64,000 nucleotides of DNA from CAVRAZ01 sp963719135 (GTDB lineage Bacteria > Pseudomonadota > Gammaproteobacteria > DSM-19610). A model generated the notes under the pieces. That model worked only from the letters and a program-made list of their open reading frames with translations. It did no database searches and was not told where the DNA came from. The stretch's first letter is position 1. Each line of letters begins with the position of its first letter. A program made the position numbers and the translations under genes. The stretch lies in contig CAVRAZ010000007.1 in assembly GCA_963719135.1 (NCBI GenBank), positions 186,001 to 250,000 of the forward strand, in the 5' to 3' direction. This document shows, one piece after another, positions 55,034 to 63,639 of this stretch.

Positions 55034-55253
55034 CAAAGCCTCAGGTGCCGTATGCCTCATGCCGGGCAGCGTCTGGAGTGACACACCGAAAAATACATTC
55101 CGGCAGGCTTGACGGCCGCCTGCCGCGCACGAGCGGGATTCGGGCACGCCGTGCGATCCCCTTCGGGGGGCGGATGTCCCCCGGACATCGGGCTCTTCCG
55201 CCTCACCCCTGCGGCCGACGGTCACTCCAGAGGGTACCCGGCACGAGGCTTTG
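55034..55253. repeat. MITE-like element with imperfect terminal inverted repeats
   Basis: The left arm (55034-55082: CAAAGCCTC, TGCCGGG, GTCTGGAGTGAC) is mirrored by the right arm (55221-55253: GTCACTCCAGA, CCCGGCA, GAGGCTTTG), with extra bases in the left arm. A core of about 140 bp has no gene. It lies between the convergent dsbB and GDSL genes. No target duplication could be fixed. Confidence 0.6.
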
Positions 55254-55330
55254 TCAACGTAATTCCTGATAACTTCGCGCGCCATCGCGCGCCTTTGCGG
55301 TTCAAATTTTCGCGCCCCGGTTTCCCGCCG

Positions 55331-56356
55331 TCAGTCGGCGAATCTTGCCGGCCTCTTGAGATCCGTCGGGTCGAATTGACCCTCCCTGCGCACGCAAACC
55401 GGTCGCGGTCTTTTCAGGTCGAGCAGAGAGAGCGCGTAGCGGCTGATCAGCCAGTGCGCGGCGCGGGTCGGGTGAATGCCGTCCCAGAACAGATAGTCTT
55501 TCGGGTCATCGCAGATGGCGCCGACGATGACGCCGGGTGTGATGCAGGTGTCCTCGACGTCCGTCAGTCCGGCGGATGCAGGGTCGGCGACCGTCCGGTC
55601 CAGGAAGCCGAACAGGTCGGCGGTCGTGACATCGATGTCCGGCAGCAGCAACGACAGTGCATTCAAGGCGCCCGTCAGGCCCTGGTTGAACTGAATCGAC
55701 AGAAACCGCCCGGCGCCCTGGGCCGCCGGGCCCTGAAGGCGAACCGCCGGCACCAGCGCCAGGTCGGGGCCGTTGAACACCAGAAAGCGTCGCGCGCCGG
55801 CATCCGCGAGCGCGGTGATATTGTCCGCGATCGCCGTGATCGCCTGTTCGATGATCGCGGCGCTGGTCGCGCTCGAGGGATCGCCGGCCAGCGCTTCGAG
55901 TGCGTCGCGCAGATCGTTGCCGCCAATCAAGATCACGTACAGCGCGCGGCCGTCGGCCGCGCCTTCGGCGCCCAGATAAACGCCGACCTCGGTGCTCAGG
56001 TCCAGCACGCCGTTGGCGCGGGCACGCGCGGCGCCGACGGCATAATTGGAAAACGTCCGCCCGCCGCCAAACGCCGGCCCGGTGCGCACGTGCAACGCAC
56101 GGGCGAAGCGCTCGGCCCAGGTCGGTCCGTTGGAAAAGCGGAATCCGCCCCAGGCGCAGGGCGCGGAAGGTATCAGCTCGAAAGGTCGCCGGCTGGCTTC
56201 GCCGGTGAGCGCGTACGCATTGCCGGGGTCGGACAGGCTGTCCCCGAAAAAGACGATATTGGAAAAGGGCGCGCCAGCGTGCGCCGGAATCAGATACAGC
56301 AAAGCCAGCAGACACAGCGCGAGCGCGCGAACATTCTTCTAGGTGGTTTCCGCCAT
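55331..56356 (-). pseudogene. GDSL/SGNH esterase with in-frame TAG at codon 6
   Basis: The frame has all SGNH blocks: IVFFGDSLSDPGN (nucleophile serine), GGNDLRDALEAL and DGIHPTRAAHW (Asp-His). Upstream, a perfect AGGAGG and ATG at 56356 read MAETT, then TAG at 56341-56339. In the same frame KNVRALALCLLALLYLIPAH follows, a textbook signal peptide. No normal start codon lies between the TAG and the signal peptide core; a TTG at 56302 would truncate the signal to seven residues. So either the gene is silenced by an amber mutation at codon 6, or a sequencing error changed a codon. The intact enzyme would be a secreted lipase or esterase. Confidence 0.8.
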
Positions 56357-56438
56357 GTTATCCTCCTGTCCACGCACCCCATTTCCGGTGTCTCAATTCA
56401 GGTTAGTCCATCGCAAAGGCTTTTGGAACGGGCTGCGT

Positions 56439-57461
56439 GTGATCTTGTACATCCGCAAATGTCGCTGGCCGCGCGGTCTGCGGTTTGCCGTCACGGCGCT
56501 GGCGCTGGCGGCCGCCGCCGGGTGCCGGTCGGGCGACGAAATCGATGTCGTCGGTACCCTGGCGTGGGACCGGATCGAACTGACCGCGGAGGCCAGCGAA
56601 CCGATCGTCGCGGTGCCGGTGCACGAGGGCGGGCACGTCGACGCGGGGCAGGTCATTCTGAAACTGGACCCGGCGCGGGTTCAGGCGCAGCTCGACCAGG
56701 CGCGCGCCCTGGCCGCTCAGAGCGCCGCGCGGCTCGCCGAACTGGAACGCGGGCCGCGGGTCGAGAGCATCGAGCAGGCGCGGGCGGATCTGCTCGGAAA
56801 ACAGGGGGCGCTGGACGCGGCGCAGCACGAACTCGAGCGGGTGCAATCGGTCGTCGCCAGGAAACTGTCGAGCGCGCAGGCGCTGGATGACGCGCGTTCG
56901 GCCTACGCTGTCGCGCGTGCGGCGCGCGCCGCGGCCGGTGCCGCGCTCGAACAGCTCGAAAACGGCACGACGAAGGAGGAATTGAATCAGGCCAGGGCGG
57001 CGCGCGCGGCTGCGGACGCCGCCGTGCGTACGCTCGAAGTCGGTCTCGACCGGTTGACCGTCATCGCGCCGCGCGCGGGGGTGATCGACGATCTGCCGCT
57101 GCTGCCCGGGGAACGTCCGGCGGCGGGCGCGGTGGTGGCGGTGCTGTTGACCGGCGACGCGCCTTATGCGCGCGTGTACCTGCCCGAACCGCTGCGCGTC
57201 CAGGCGCATGTCGGCATGGCGGCATCGGTTTACGTCGACGGCGTCGATCGGCCCTTCGCCGGGCACGTGCGCCGGGTCAGTTCGGACCCCGCGTTCACGC
57301 CGTACTACTCGCTGTCCGAGCGCGACCGCTCGCGCCTGAGCTATCTGACCGAAGTGGCGCTCGACGGCGATGCCGCACGGCAACTGCCGGCGGGTGTTCC
57401 GCTGCGCGTCGTGCTGCAGACGCCGAACGCGCAGTCGGGGGGCCCGGCCGATGAACGATGA
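56439..57461 (+). CDS. HlyD-family membrane-fusion lipoprotein
   Basis: The protein is about 340 residues. A signal with lipobox LAAAAGC leads to HlyD-type domains: a biotinyl-lipoyl half (EPIVAVPVHEGGHVDAGQVI), a long Ala-rich helical hairpin and a return half (LTVIAPRAGVIDDLPLLPGE). It would bridge the inner-membrane ABC permease to an outer-membrane channel. The start is uncertain: GTG 56439 is chosen, but the frame is open to 56343 with another GTG and an ATG. Its end overlaps the next ATG by 11 bp. The three genes resemble the E. coli ybhG-F-S order. Confidence 0.8.
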   Translation: MILYIRKCRWPRGLRFAVTALALAAAAGCRSGDEIDVVGTLAWDRIELTAEASEPIVAVPVHEGGHVDAGQVILKLDPARVQAQLDQARALAAQSAARLAELERGPRVESIEQARADLLGKQGALDAAQHELERVQSVVARKLSSAQALDDARSAYAVARAARAAAGAALEQLENGTTKEELNQARAARAAADAAVRTLEVGLDRLTVIAPRAGVIDDLPLLPGERPAAGAVVAVLLTGDAPYARVYLPEPLRVQAHVGMAASVYVDGVDRPFAGHVRRVSSDPAFTPYYSLSERDRSRLSYLTEVALDGDAARQLPAGVPLRVVLQTPNAQSGGPADER

Positions 57462-58395
57462 TGTCGCCATCCACGCACGGGGACTGACCCGTCGTTTCGG
57501 CGACCTGGTTGCCGTCAACGGCATCGATCTGGTGGTTCCGCGGCGCAGGATCTACGGCTTCCTGGGTCCGAACGGTTCGGGCAAGTCGACCGCCATCCGC
57601 ATGCTCTGCGGGCTGCTGACGCCGAGCGCCGGCGAGGCGGAGGTGCTGGGCCTCAAGGTGCCGGGGCAGGCCGAAGCGCTCAAGCGCAAGATCGGCTACA
57701 TGACGCAGCGGTTTTCGCTGTACGACGATCTGACCGTGCGCGAGAACCTGGACTTCGTCGCGCGTATCTATTGTCTGCCGCCGGCCCGCCGCGCCGCGCG
57801 CATCGCCGCGGCGCTGCACGGCTATCAGCTCGTCGAACAGGCGCGCCAGTTCGCCGGCACGTTGAGCGGCGGTCAGAGGCAACGGCTGGCGCTGGCCGCC
57901 GCCACGCTGCACGAACCCGAACTGCTGTTCCTCGACGAGCCGACCAGCGCGGTGGACCCTCAGAGCCGGCGCGATTTCTGGGAAACGCTGTTCCAGCTCG
58001 CCGAGCACGGCACCACGATTCTGGTGTCGACGCATTACATGGACGAGGCGGAGCGTTGCCACCGCCTGGCGATTCTGGACCACGGCTCGATCCGTGCCGA
58101 GGGCGCGCCGCAGCAGCTCATGGACAACATGGATGCCGTGGTCGTCGAGGTCGAGGCGCCGCAGTCGCGGCGAGTGCGCGCGGCCTTGATGGCGCTGCCC
58201 GAGGTGTTGAGCGTCGCGCAGTTGGGCGTGCGCCTGCGCGTGCTGGTCGCGCTGGACTGCGCCGACCCGGTCGCGATCGTGCAGGCCGCGCTGCAGGACG
58301 CCGGCATTCCCGGGGAGGCGCACCGCACGCGGCCCAGTCTGGAGGATGTGTTCGTTACCGCCACCCGCGGTCCGGCCCGGGGAGCCGCCGCGTGA
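57451..58395 (+). CDS. ABC-2-type transporter ATPase
   Basis: The protein is 314 residues: Walker A GPNGSGKST, Q-loop MTQRFSLYDDLTV, signature LSGGQRQRLAL, Walker B LLFLDEPTSAVD and the switch histidine in STHYMDEAERC. A C-terminal extension of about 80 residues ending EDVFVTAT is typical of ATPases serving ABC-2 permeases. It overlaps both neighbours, so the efflux operon is tightly coupled. Exported substrate unknown; relatives are linked to drug or cation resistance. Confidence 0.9.
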   Translation: MNDDVAIHARGLTRRFGDLVAVNGIDLVVPRRRIYGFLGPNGSGKSTAIRMLCGLLTPSAGEAEVLGLKVPGQAEALKRKIGYMTQRFSLYDDLTVRENLDFVARIYCLPPARRAARIAAALHGYQLVEQARQFAGTLSGGQRQRLALAAATLHEPELLFLDEPTSAVDPQSRRDFWETLFQLAEHGTTILVSTHYMDEAERCHRLAILDHGSIRAEGAPQQLMDNMDAVVVEVEAPQSRRVRAALMALPEVLSVAQLGVRLRVLVALDCADPVAIVQAALQDAGIPGEAHRTRPSLEDVFVTATRGPARGAAA

Positions 58396-59507
58396 GCCGG
58401 TGTTTCGGCCGCCTGTTCGCGATCATGCGCAAGGAAATCCAGCAGCTTTCGCGCGACCGTCTGACGTTCGGCATGATCGTCGGCATCCCGATCATACAGA
58501 TCGTGCTGTTCGGCTTTGCGATCAACACCGACGTGCGTCACCTGCGCGGCGCGGTGGCCGACGCGGCAAACACCGAGCTGTCGCGCCAGTTGATCGCCGA
58601 CGCGCAGGCCACGCAGGTGCTGGATGTCATCGTCCATGTCGACAGCGGCGAACAGGTCAGGGCACTGCTCGATCGCGGGGAAATCGCCGTAGGCATCGTG
58701 ATCCCGCCCGATTTCGAGCGGCGGCTGCTCGACCGCCGCCTGCGCGGCGGCCGCAGCGCCGCCCAGCTTCTGGTCGACGGCAGCGATCCGATCGTGCTGG
58801 CCGCGGCGCGCGGCATCACCTCGATGCGCTTGCAACAGGACACCGAGCGCCCCGACGCGCCGCTCGCGCCGCTGTTCGAGGTGCGCAATTTCTACAATCC
58901 GGAGCGACGCTCGGCCGTCTTCGTCGTGCCGGGACTGATCGGCGTCATTCTCACCATGACGATGGCGATGTTCACGGCGGTGGCGATCGTGCGCGAGCGC
59001 GAGCGCGGCAACCTGGAGATGCTGATCAACACGCCGGTCAAGTCGCTGGAACTGATGGTCGGCAAGGTGCTGCCCTATGTGTTCATCGGGCTGGTGCAGG
59101 TGACCCTGATCCTGCTGCTCGGCCAGGTGCTGTTCAAGGTGCCGGTCGTCGGCCTGGTGAGCGACGTCTACCTCGCCGCGCTGCTGTTCATCGCCGCCAA
59201 CCTGACCCTGGGGCTGCTGATCTCGACGCTGGCGAAGACGCAGTTTCAGGCCATGCAGATGACCATTTTCTTTTTCCTGCCGTCGATTCTGCTGTCCGGG
59301 TTCATGTTCCCGTTCGACGGCATGCCGCGGGTCGCGCAATACATTGCCGAGCTGCTGCCGCTGACGCATTTCGTGCGCCTGGTGCGCGGCATCATGCTGC
59401 GCGGCGCCGAACCGGGCATGATGCCGCGCGACCTGGCGGCGCTGCTGCTGTTCGCGCTGGTGGCGCTGTCGCTGGCGGCGCTGCGGTTCAGAAAACGCCT
59501 GGACTGA
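58392..59507 (+). CDS. ABC-2-type transporter permease
   Basis: The protein is 371 residues from GTG 58392, which forms a GTGA overlap with the ATPase stop. TM1 is about residues 24-44 (MIVGIPIIQIVLFGFAIN), followed by a large periplasmic loop (about 45-180). Five C-terminal helices hold the conserved NTPVKSLELMVGKVLPYVF block and FFFLPSILLSGFMFPFDGMP. This is the YbhS/YhhJ subtype. Only one permease gene is present, so a homodimer is implied unless a partner is encoded elsewhere. Confidence 0.9.
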   Translation: MSRCFGRLFAIMRKEIQQLSRDRLTFGMIVGIPIIQIVLFGFAINTDVRHLRGAVADAANTELSRQLIADAQATQVLDVIVHVDSGEQVRALLDRGEIAVGIVIPPDFERRLLDRRLRGGRSAAQLLVDGSDPIVLAAARGITSMRLQQDTERPDAPLAPLFEVRNFYNPERRSAVFVVPGLIGVILTMTMAMFTAVAIVRERERGNLEMLINTPVKSLELMVGKVLPYVFIGLVQVTLILLLGQVLFKVPVVGLVSDVYLAALLFIAANLTLGLLISTLAKTQFQAMQMTIFFFLPSILLSGFMFPFDGMPRVAQYIAELLPLTHFVRLVRGIMLRGAEPGMMPRDLAALLLFALVALSLAALRFRKRLD

Positions 59508-59616
59508 TTGGCGGGAGGCAGCGCCGAGCCATGCCCTGTTAACCGGGCGCCTTAGCGGTGAAACGCGGTTATGGCCGCGTCCCGCTTCTCATCAGCGCTC
59601 GACGACGCCAGCGCGA

Positions 59617-60135
59617 TCAACGCTTGCACGGCGGAAACTTGACCGAATCGTGAAACGCCTCCCGGCACTGGCTGGGTATCGTGCGGTCGGCCATCACCCT
59701 GCCGGCGTTGATGTCGCGCGCTTCGTCCTGATCGAACTGCAGCAACTGTTTGGCGAGCTGGCAGGCTTGCAGGTCCGCGCAGGCGCCGCTGGCGCCGCAT
59801 ACCGCCTCTTGCAGCATCCGGCATTCGGACGAAGGCTCCGTGCTGACCGTCATCGGCCTCGGCGGCATGGGTTGCCGGCTTTCCAGGATCTGCTGATTCG
59901 GCACGATGATGCCGTTGTTGGTCGTGACCGTGGAGCCGTCCTCAAGCCGGTGCACGCCGTTCCAGATCGGCGTGCTGACGCCGCGCGAATTGGTCACCGT
60001 GACGCGGTTGGAGTCGGGGTCGACATTGATGACGCCGCCATCCTGCAGCGTGCCCTGCCAGGGCTCAGCGCCGGTCGCGTCCGGCGGAATCAAGACAGCC
60101 AGGGAAACCAGACAGGCCGGGACTAGGAATTTCAT
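59617..60135 (-). CDS. Hypothetical periplasmic protein with C-terminal cysteines
   Basis: A 172-residue protein with a signal peptide (MKFLVPACLVSLAVLIPPDA, cleaved near TGA). The start follows AGGAAAG. The first mature half (GVINVDPDSNRVTVTNSRGV, DGSTVTTNNGIIVPNQQ) looks beta-rich and low-complexity. The second half has six cysteines (SECRMLQ, EAVCGASGACADLQAC, SQCREAF, PPCKR) likely forming disulfides. No family recognised. Opposite in direction to mtgA, with about 140 bp between starts that must hold both promoters. Confidence 0.65.
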   Translation of the reverse strand: MKFLVPACLVSLAVLIPPDATGAEPWQGTLQDGGVINVDPDSNRVTVTNSRGVSTPIWNGVHRLEDGSTVTTNNGIIVPNQQILESRQPMPPRPMTVSTEPSSECRMLQEAVCGASGACADLQACQLAKQLLQFDQDEARDINAGRVMADRTIPSQCREAFHDSVKFPPCKR

Positions 60136-60276
60136 AGGGTGCTTTCCTGTTCGTGAACACTCAATAAATGATAGCCGTTCGTCGGCTGAATTGCCTTTAG
60201 CCAGGTCAATATCGGGCAACCGGCGCCGGGGCGCTCGCGTATAATTCGCGCATGCAGTTGAGAAGCCGTGGTTTTT

Positions 60277-61044
60277 ATGCCGCGTCGTAGGCGCCGGACA
60301 GCGCCGGCGCGGCGTTTCGCTCTGTCCTGGCTGCCCCGGTGGGCGGGCTTTGCCGCGCTCGGCCTGGTTGCGGCGAGCTGGCTGCCGGTGTTCGCGCTGC
60401 GTTTTTTCGCGCCGCCGGCGACCGCGTTCATGCTGCAACAGGCGGGCCTCGGGCGTTTTCAGTATCACTGGACGGACTGGCGGGCGCTCGGCACGCTGCC
60501 GGCGCTTGCGGTACTGGCCTCCGAGGATCAGAGATTCTTCGAGCACCATGGCTTCGACCTGGGCGCGATCGAGACGGCGCTCGCCGACCGGGCGGCCGGC
60601 CGGCCGCTGCGCGGTGCGTCGACCATCACCCAGCAGGTCGCCAAGAATCTCTTCCTCTGGTCGGGGCGCAGTTTTGTGCGCAAGGCGCTCGAAGCTTGGT
60701 TCACGGTGCTGCTGGAAGTCACCTGGCCGAAACGACGCATACTGGAAATGTATCTGAACATCGCCGAGTTCGGCCCGGGCGTTTACGGCGTGCCGGCCGC
60801 CGCGCAACGGTTTTTCGGCAAGCCGCCGGCCGCGCTGTCGGCGGGCGACGCGGCGCTGCTCGCCGCCGTGCTGCCGAATCCGCACGAGCTGCGCGCCGAC
60901 CGACCGTCCGGCTACGTACTGGAGCGGCAGCGGTGGATCCTCGATCAGATGGGGCACCTGGATCGCGCTGTGCTGGGCAAAGGGGCACCGGCCGACGCGG
61001 GCGCGTCGTCCCGGCGACGGCCGAAAGGAGGCTTCGGGATTTGA
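60277..61044 (+). CDS. mtgA: Monofunctional peptidoglycan transglycosylase
   Basis: The protein is 255 residues with one N-terminal membrane anchor (about 22-45) and a GT51 domain. Catalytic glutamate region is ASEDQRFFEHHGFD, followed by GASTITQQVAKNLFLW, RKALEAWFTVLLE and RRILEMYLNIAEFGPGVYGV. It polymerises lipid II into glycan strands in the periplasm without a transpeptidase domain. A GTG at 60268 is a possible alternative start. The next gene is 240 bp downstream. Confidence 0.93.
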   Translation: MPRRRRRTAPARRFALSWLPRWAGFAALGLVAASWLPVFALRFFAPPATAFMLQQAGLGRFQYHWTDWRALGTLPALAVLASEDQRFFEHHGFDLGAIETALADRAAGRPLRGASTITQQVAKNLFLWSGRSFVRKALEAWFTVLLEVTWPKRRILEMYLNIAEFGPGVYGVPAAAQRFFGKPPAALSAGDAALLAAVLPNPHELRADRPSGYVLERQRWILDQMGHLDRAVLGKGAPADAGASSRRRPKGGFGI

Positions 61045-61285
61045 TCCGAGGTTCTCTGCAGGACGCGCTCCGACGCTCCTTGACAGGCTGTCGAAAAACG
61101 TTCATGCGACAGGAGCCGGCGTTGAAAACGGGCTCATAATGCTCAGGGACCGCGCGTGCACTTTGCTTTGTTCGCCGGTTTTCGCCGTGTCTTGCACGCG
61201 CCTGAACGTCTTTCACCAGCCTGTTAACACGCCGTCGAGAACCCGCTATCATGCAGCCTCACGAATCCCGCCGGCGGAGCTGAGC

Positions 61286-62131
61286 GTGTCCGCGAAAACC
61301 CCGTATCTGATCGTAGTGGCGCTGGTGCTGGCACTGGGCGGCGCCTGGTATTGGTTCGGCTACAGCCGGCTGGCGTCGGAGCCGGTCGTGCGGCTCAAGC
61401 CGCCGGAACCCGCGCCGGCGGTCGTCGGGCCGCCGCCCGTACGCTATCCCCTGACGCTGGCCGAAGCGAGCGAACAGGCGGCGGCCGACAGCGCGCCGGC
61501 GACCGAATCGCAGGAACCCGCCGGTCCGCCGGCGCCGCTGCCGGCGCTTGACGCGAGCGACGCCGAGCTGCGCGCGGATCTCGGCCGGACGGTCGACGCG
61601 ACGCTGCTGGACCGGTTGTTCCTACCGGATCAGTGGGTGCGGCGCTTTGTCGTGACGATCGACAATCTGACCGGTCCGAAGCTGCCCAGCCGGTATCTGG
61701 CGACGCGACCGCTGCCGGACCCGTTCGTGACCGACGGCGAAGACGACACACTGGTGATCGGCGCGGCGAACGCGCGGCGCTACGAACCCTTCGTGCGCCT
61801 GATCGAGTCGGTCGATGTGACGGCCCTGGTCGCGCTCTACACCCGCTACTATCCGTTGTTCCAGGCCGCGTTCGACGACCTGGGCTATCCGGGCGTCTAT
61901 TTCAATGACCGGCTGGTCGATGTGATCGATCATCTGCTGGCCGCTCCGGAGGTCGAGCTGCCGATCCGGCTGGTGCGCCCGCGCGTGCTCTACCGGTATG
62001 CCGACCCGAAGCTCGAATCGCTATCGTCGGGCCAGAAGGTGCTTGTGCGCATGGGGCCGGACAACGCGCGGCGCATCAAGGCCAGACTGCGCGATTTGCG
62101 CGCGGCGCTGACCCGGCACGAGGGAACCTGA
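61286..62131 (+). CDS. DUF3014-domain membrane-anchored protein
   Basis: The protein is 281 residues from GTG 61286. A single N-terminal membrane helix (IVVALVLALGGAWYWFG) is followed by a Pro/Ala-rich linker of about 60 residues and a C-terminal DUF3014 domain (FLPDQWVRRFVVTIDNLTG, YTRYYPLFQAAFDDLGYPG, YADPKLESLSSGQKVLVRMG). The domain probably faces the periplasm. Function of the family is unknown. The region between mtgA and this gene holds an inverted CGTTCATGCG-like sequence and no gene. Confidence 0.8.
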   Translation: MSAKTPYLIVVALVLALGGAWYWFGYSRLASEPVVRLKPPEPAPAVVGPPPVRYPLTLAEASEQAAADSAPATESQEPAGPPAPLPALDASDAELRADLGRTVDATLLDRLFLPDQWVRRFVVTIDNLTGPKLPSRYLATRPLPDPFVTDGEDDTLVIGAANARRYEPFVRLIESVDVTALVALYTRYYPLFQAAFDDLGYPGVYFNDRLVDVIDHLLAAPEVELPIRLVRPRVLYRYADPKLESLSSGQKVLVRMGPDNARRIKARLRDLRAALTRHEGT

Positions 62132-62215
62132 CCATTGCCGTGCGCCCGTCGATCGGGTGCGTCGCGGCCGGCGTTGCCTGAACCGCCGGGCGACCGGCCG
62201 CTGCGGCGTCCGGGG

Positions 62216-62440
62216 TCAGTCGAGCGACGGACCGAGAATGAAGCTGACGACGTCGAAGCCGTGATCCTCGAGCAGACTGCGGATGTCCTCCCAGGTGTGC
62301 CCCGGGTTCCGTTCCTCGACTTCAGCGATCAAGCCCGTGACGTGGCGATACACTTCGTGTTCATCGTAGTCGGTCGGAATCCGAATGAGCCGAATGGCTT
62401 TCGGGTCCGCGGCGGGCAACATCATCAGGGTTTCTTTCAT
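62216..62440 (-). CDS. Small hypothetical protein
   Basis: A 74-residue cytosolic protein (MKETLMMLPAADPKAIRLIR ... DVVSFILGPSLD) starting 7 nt after CGAGGAG, a strong ribosome-binding site. Composition and the DYDEHEVYRHVTGLIAEVEE helix look like genuine coding sequence. No family recognised. Divergent from the Nudix gene. Confidence 0.6.
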   Translation of the reverse strand: MKETLMMLPAADPKAIRLIRIPTDYDEHEVYRHVTGLIAEVEERNPGHTWEDIRSLLEDHGFDVVSFILGPSLD

Positions 62441-62592
62441 CGCGTCTCCTCGCGGGCGGTGGCTGGCCGACGGCCGCCGCATACTTTGCGGTTGGGACGG
62501 CCGGTGCCGAAGGCTGTGTGCAGTCTTGCAACTGACGTCCGGCCATTGTCCACCGCCGGCGGTGCCGGCGGCAATCGCCGCGGGCCGACCGC

Positions 62593-63066
62593 GTGAAGCA
62601 GGTGAGCGCCGGTGTCCTGCTGTTCCGGCGCGCCGCCGGTTTACTGGAAGTGCTGCTGGCCCACCCGGGCGGCCCGTTCTGGGCCGGCCGCGACGCTGGC
62701 GTCTGGTCGGTGCCCAAGGGACTGGTCGAGGCGGGCGAGTCACTGCTGGACACCGCCCGCCGCGAGTTCCGCGAGGAAACGGGCTTCGACGTCGACGGCG
62801 ATTTCATTGCGCTGGGAAGCACGCAGCTTGCCAGCGGAAAAGAGGTTCACGTCTGGGCACTGGAGCAGGACGTGGACGCCACGCTCGCCGTGAGCAACGA
62901 GTTCGACCTGGAGTGGCCGAAGGGATCGGGCATCGTCCGCCGGTATCCGGAAATGGACCGGGCCGCGTGGTTGTCGCTGGCGGAGGCGCGCCGCAGGATT
63001 GCGGGCGGGCAGTTGATCTTTCTCGAACGACTGGCGGTGGAGACCGGCCGGAGTCGGGATCGCTGA
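62593..63066 (+). CDS. Nudix hydrolase
   Basis: A 157-residue protein. The Nudix box is complete from GLVEAGES to REFREETGF, with the GxxxxxE and REUxEExG positions intact. The N-terminal strand (QVSAGVLLFRRA) and YPEMDRAAWLSLAEARRRI at the end fit the small (di)nucleotide-polyphosphate hydrolase type. The substrate is not predictable. It starts at GTG. Confidence 0.88.
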   Translation: MKQVSAGVLLFRRAAGLLEVLLAHPGGPFWAGRDAGVWSVPKGLVEAGESLLDTARREFREETGFDVDGDFIALGSTQLASGKEVHVWALEQDVDATLAVSNEFDLEWPKGSGIVRRYPEMDRAAWLSLAEARRRIAGGQLIFLERLAVETGRSRDR

Positions 63067-63086
63067 GACCCGCGGAGGTGCCGCCC

Positions 63087-63413
63087 TCAGGTCTTGTCCG
63101 ACGCGCCGCCGCGCGGAAATGCCGTGACGTTGGCGCCGCCCGTCTGGGGGATGATGCGGTTCTCGCCCGCCGTCTCGACTTCGTCGATGCGGATGATCGA
63201 CTGGGTGGGGATGTGCGTGCGCGTGACGCCCGAGAACTCGGTCTTCAGGCGTTCTTCCGACGGGTCGACCAGCACCCTGGACCGCTCGCCGAACAGGATG
63301 CCTTCCACCTCAATGAACGGGTAAATGTCGCTTTGCTCCACGTGCTCGGCGTGGATTTCGTAAATGCTGCCCTGGTTCAGGAAGCTGATGCGGTAAATGC
63401 GCTTGCGACTCAT
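63087..63413 (-). CDS. DUF1820 family protein
   Basis: A 108-residue cytosolic protein with the family strings KRIYRISFLNQGSIYEIHAE, FIEVEGILFGERSRVLVDPS and EERLKTEFSGVTRTHIPTQS. DUF1820 is a short, conserved gammaproteobacterial family of unknown function. Its 3' end faces the Nudix gene 20 bp away. Confidence 0.88.
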   Translation of the reverse strand: MSRKRIYRISFLNQGSIYEIHAEHVEQSDIYPFIEVEGILFGERSRVLVDPSEERLKTEFSGVTRTHIPTQSIIRIDEVETAGENRIIPQTGGANVTAFPRGGASDKT

Positions 63414-63639
63414 GACGGCTGCCGGGCGGTGCAGGTTACAAATTATACACGCGCCGTCGCGTCGGTGGCAGCGGCGGGCGCTCTTTAATTAACCTGAAAA
63501 AGGCGTACAATAACGCCTCGCCGCGAGAGTCTCGCGGTGTCCAGCCTGAAACACCGTACGCCTCCGAGAGTACGCATCCGGTTCGGTCCGTTCCCGACTA
63601 TCGGGACCCAGGTCGGGCGCGTTCCATGGGACCCCGTTC

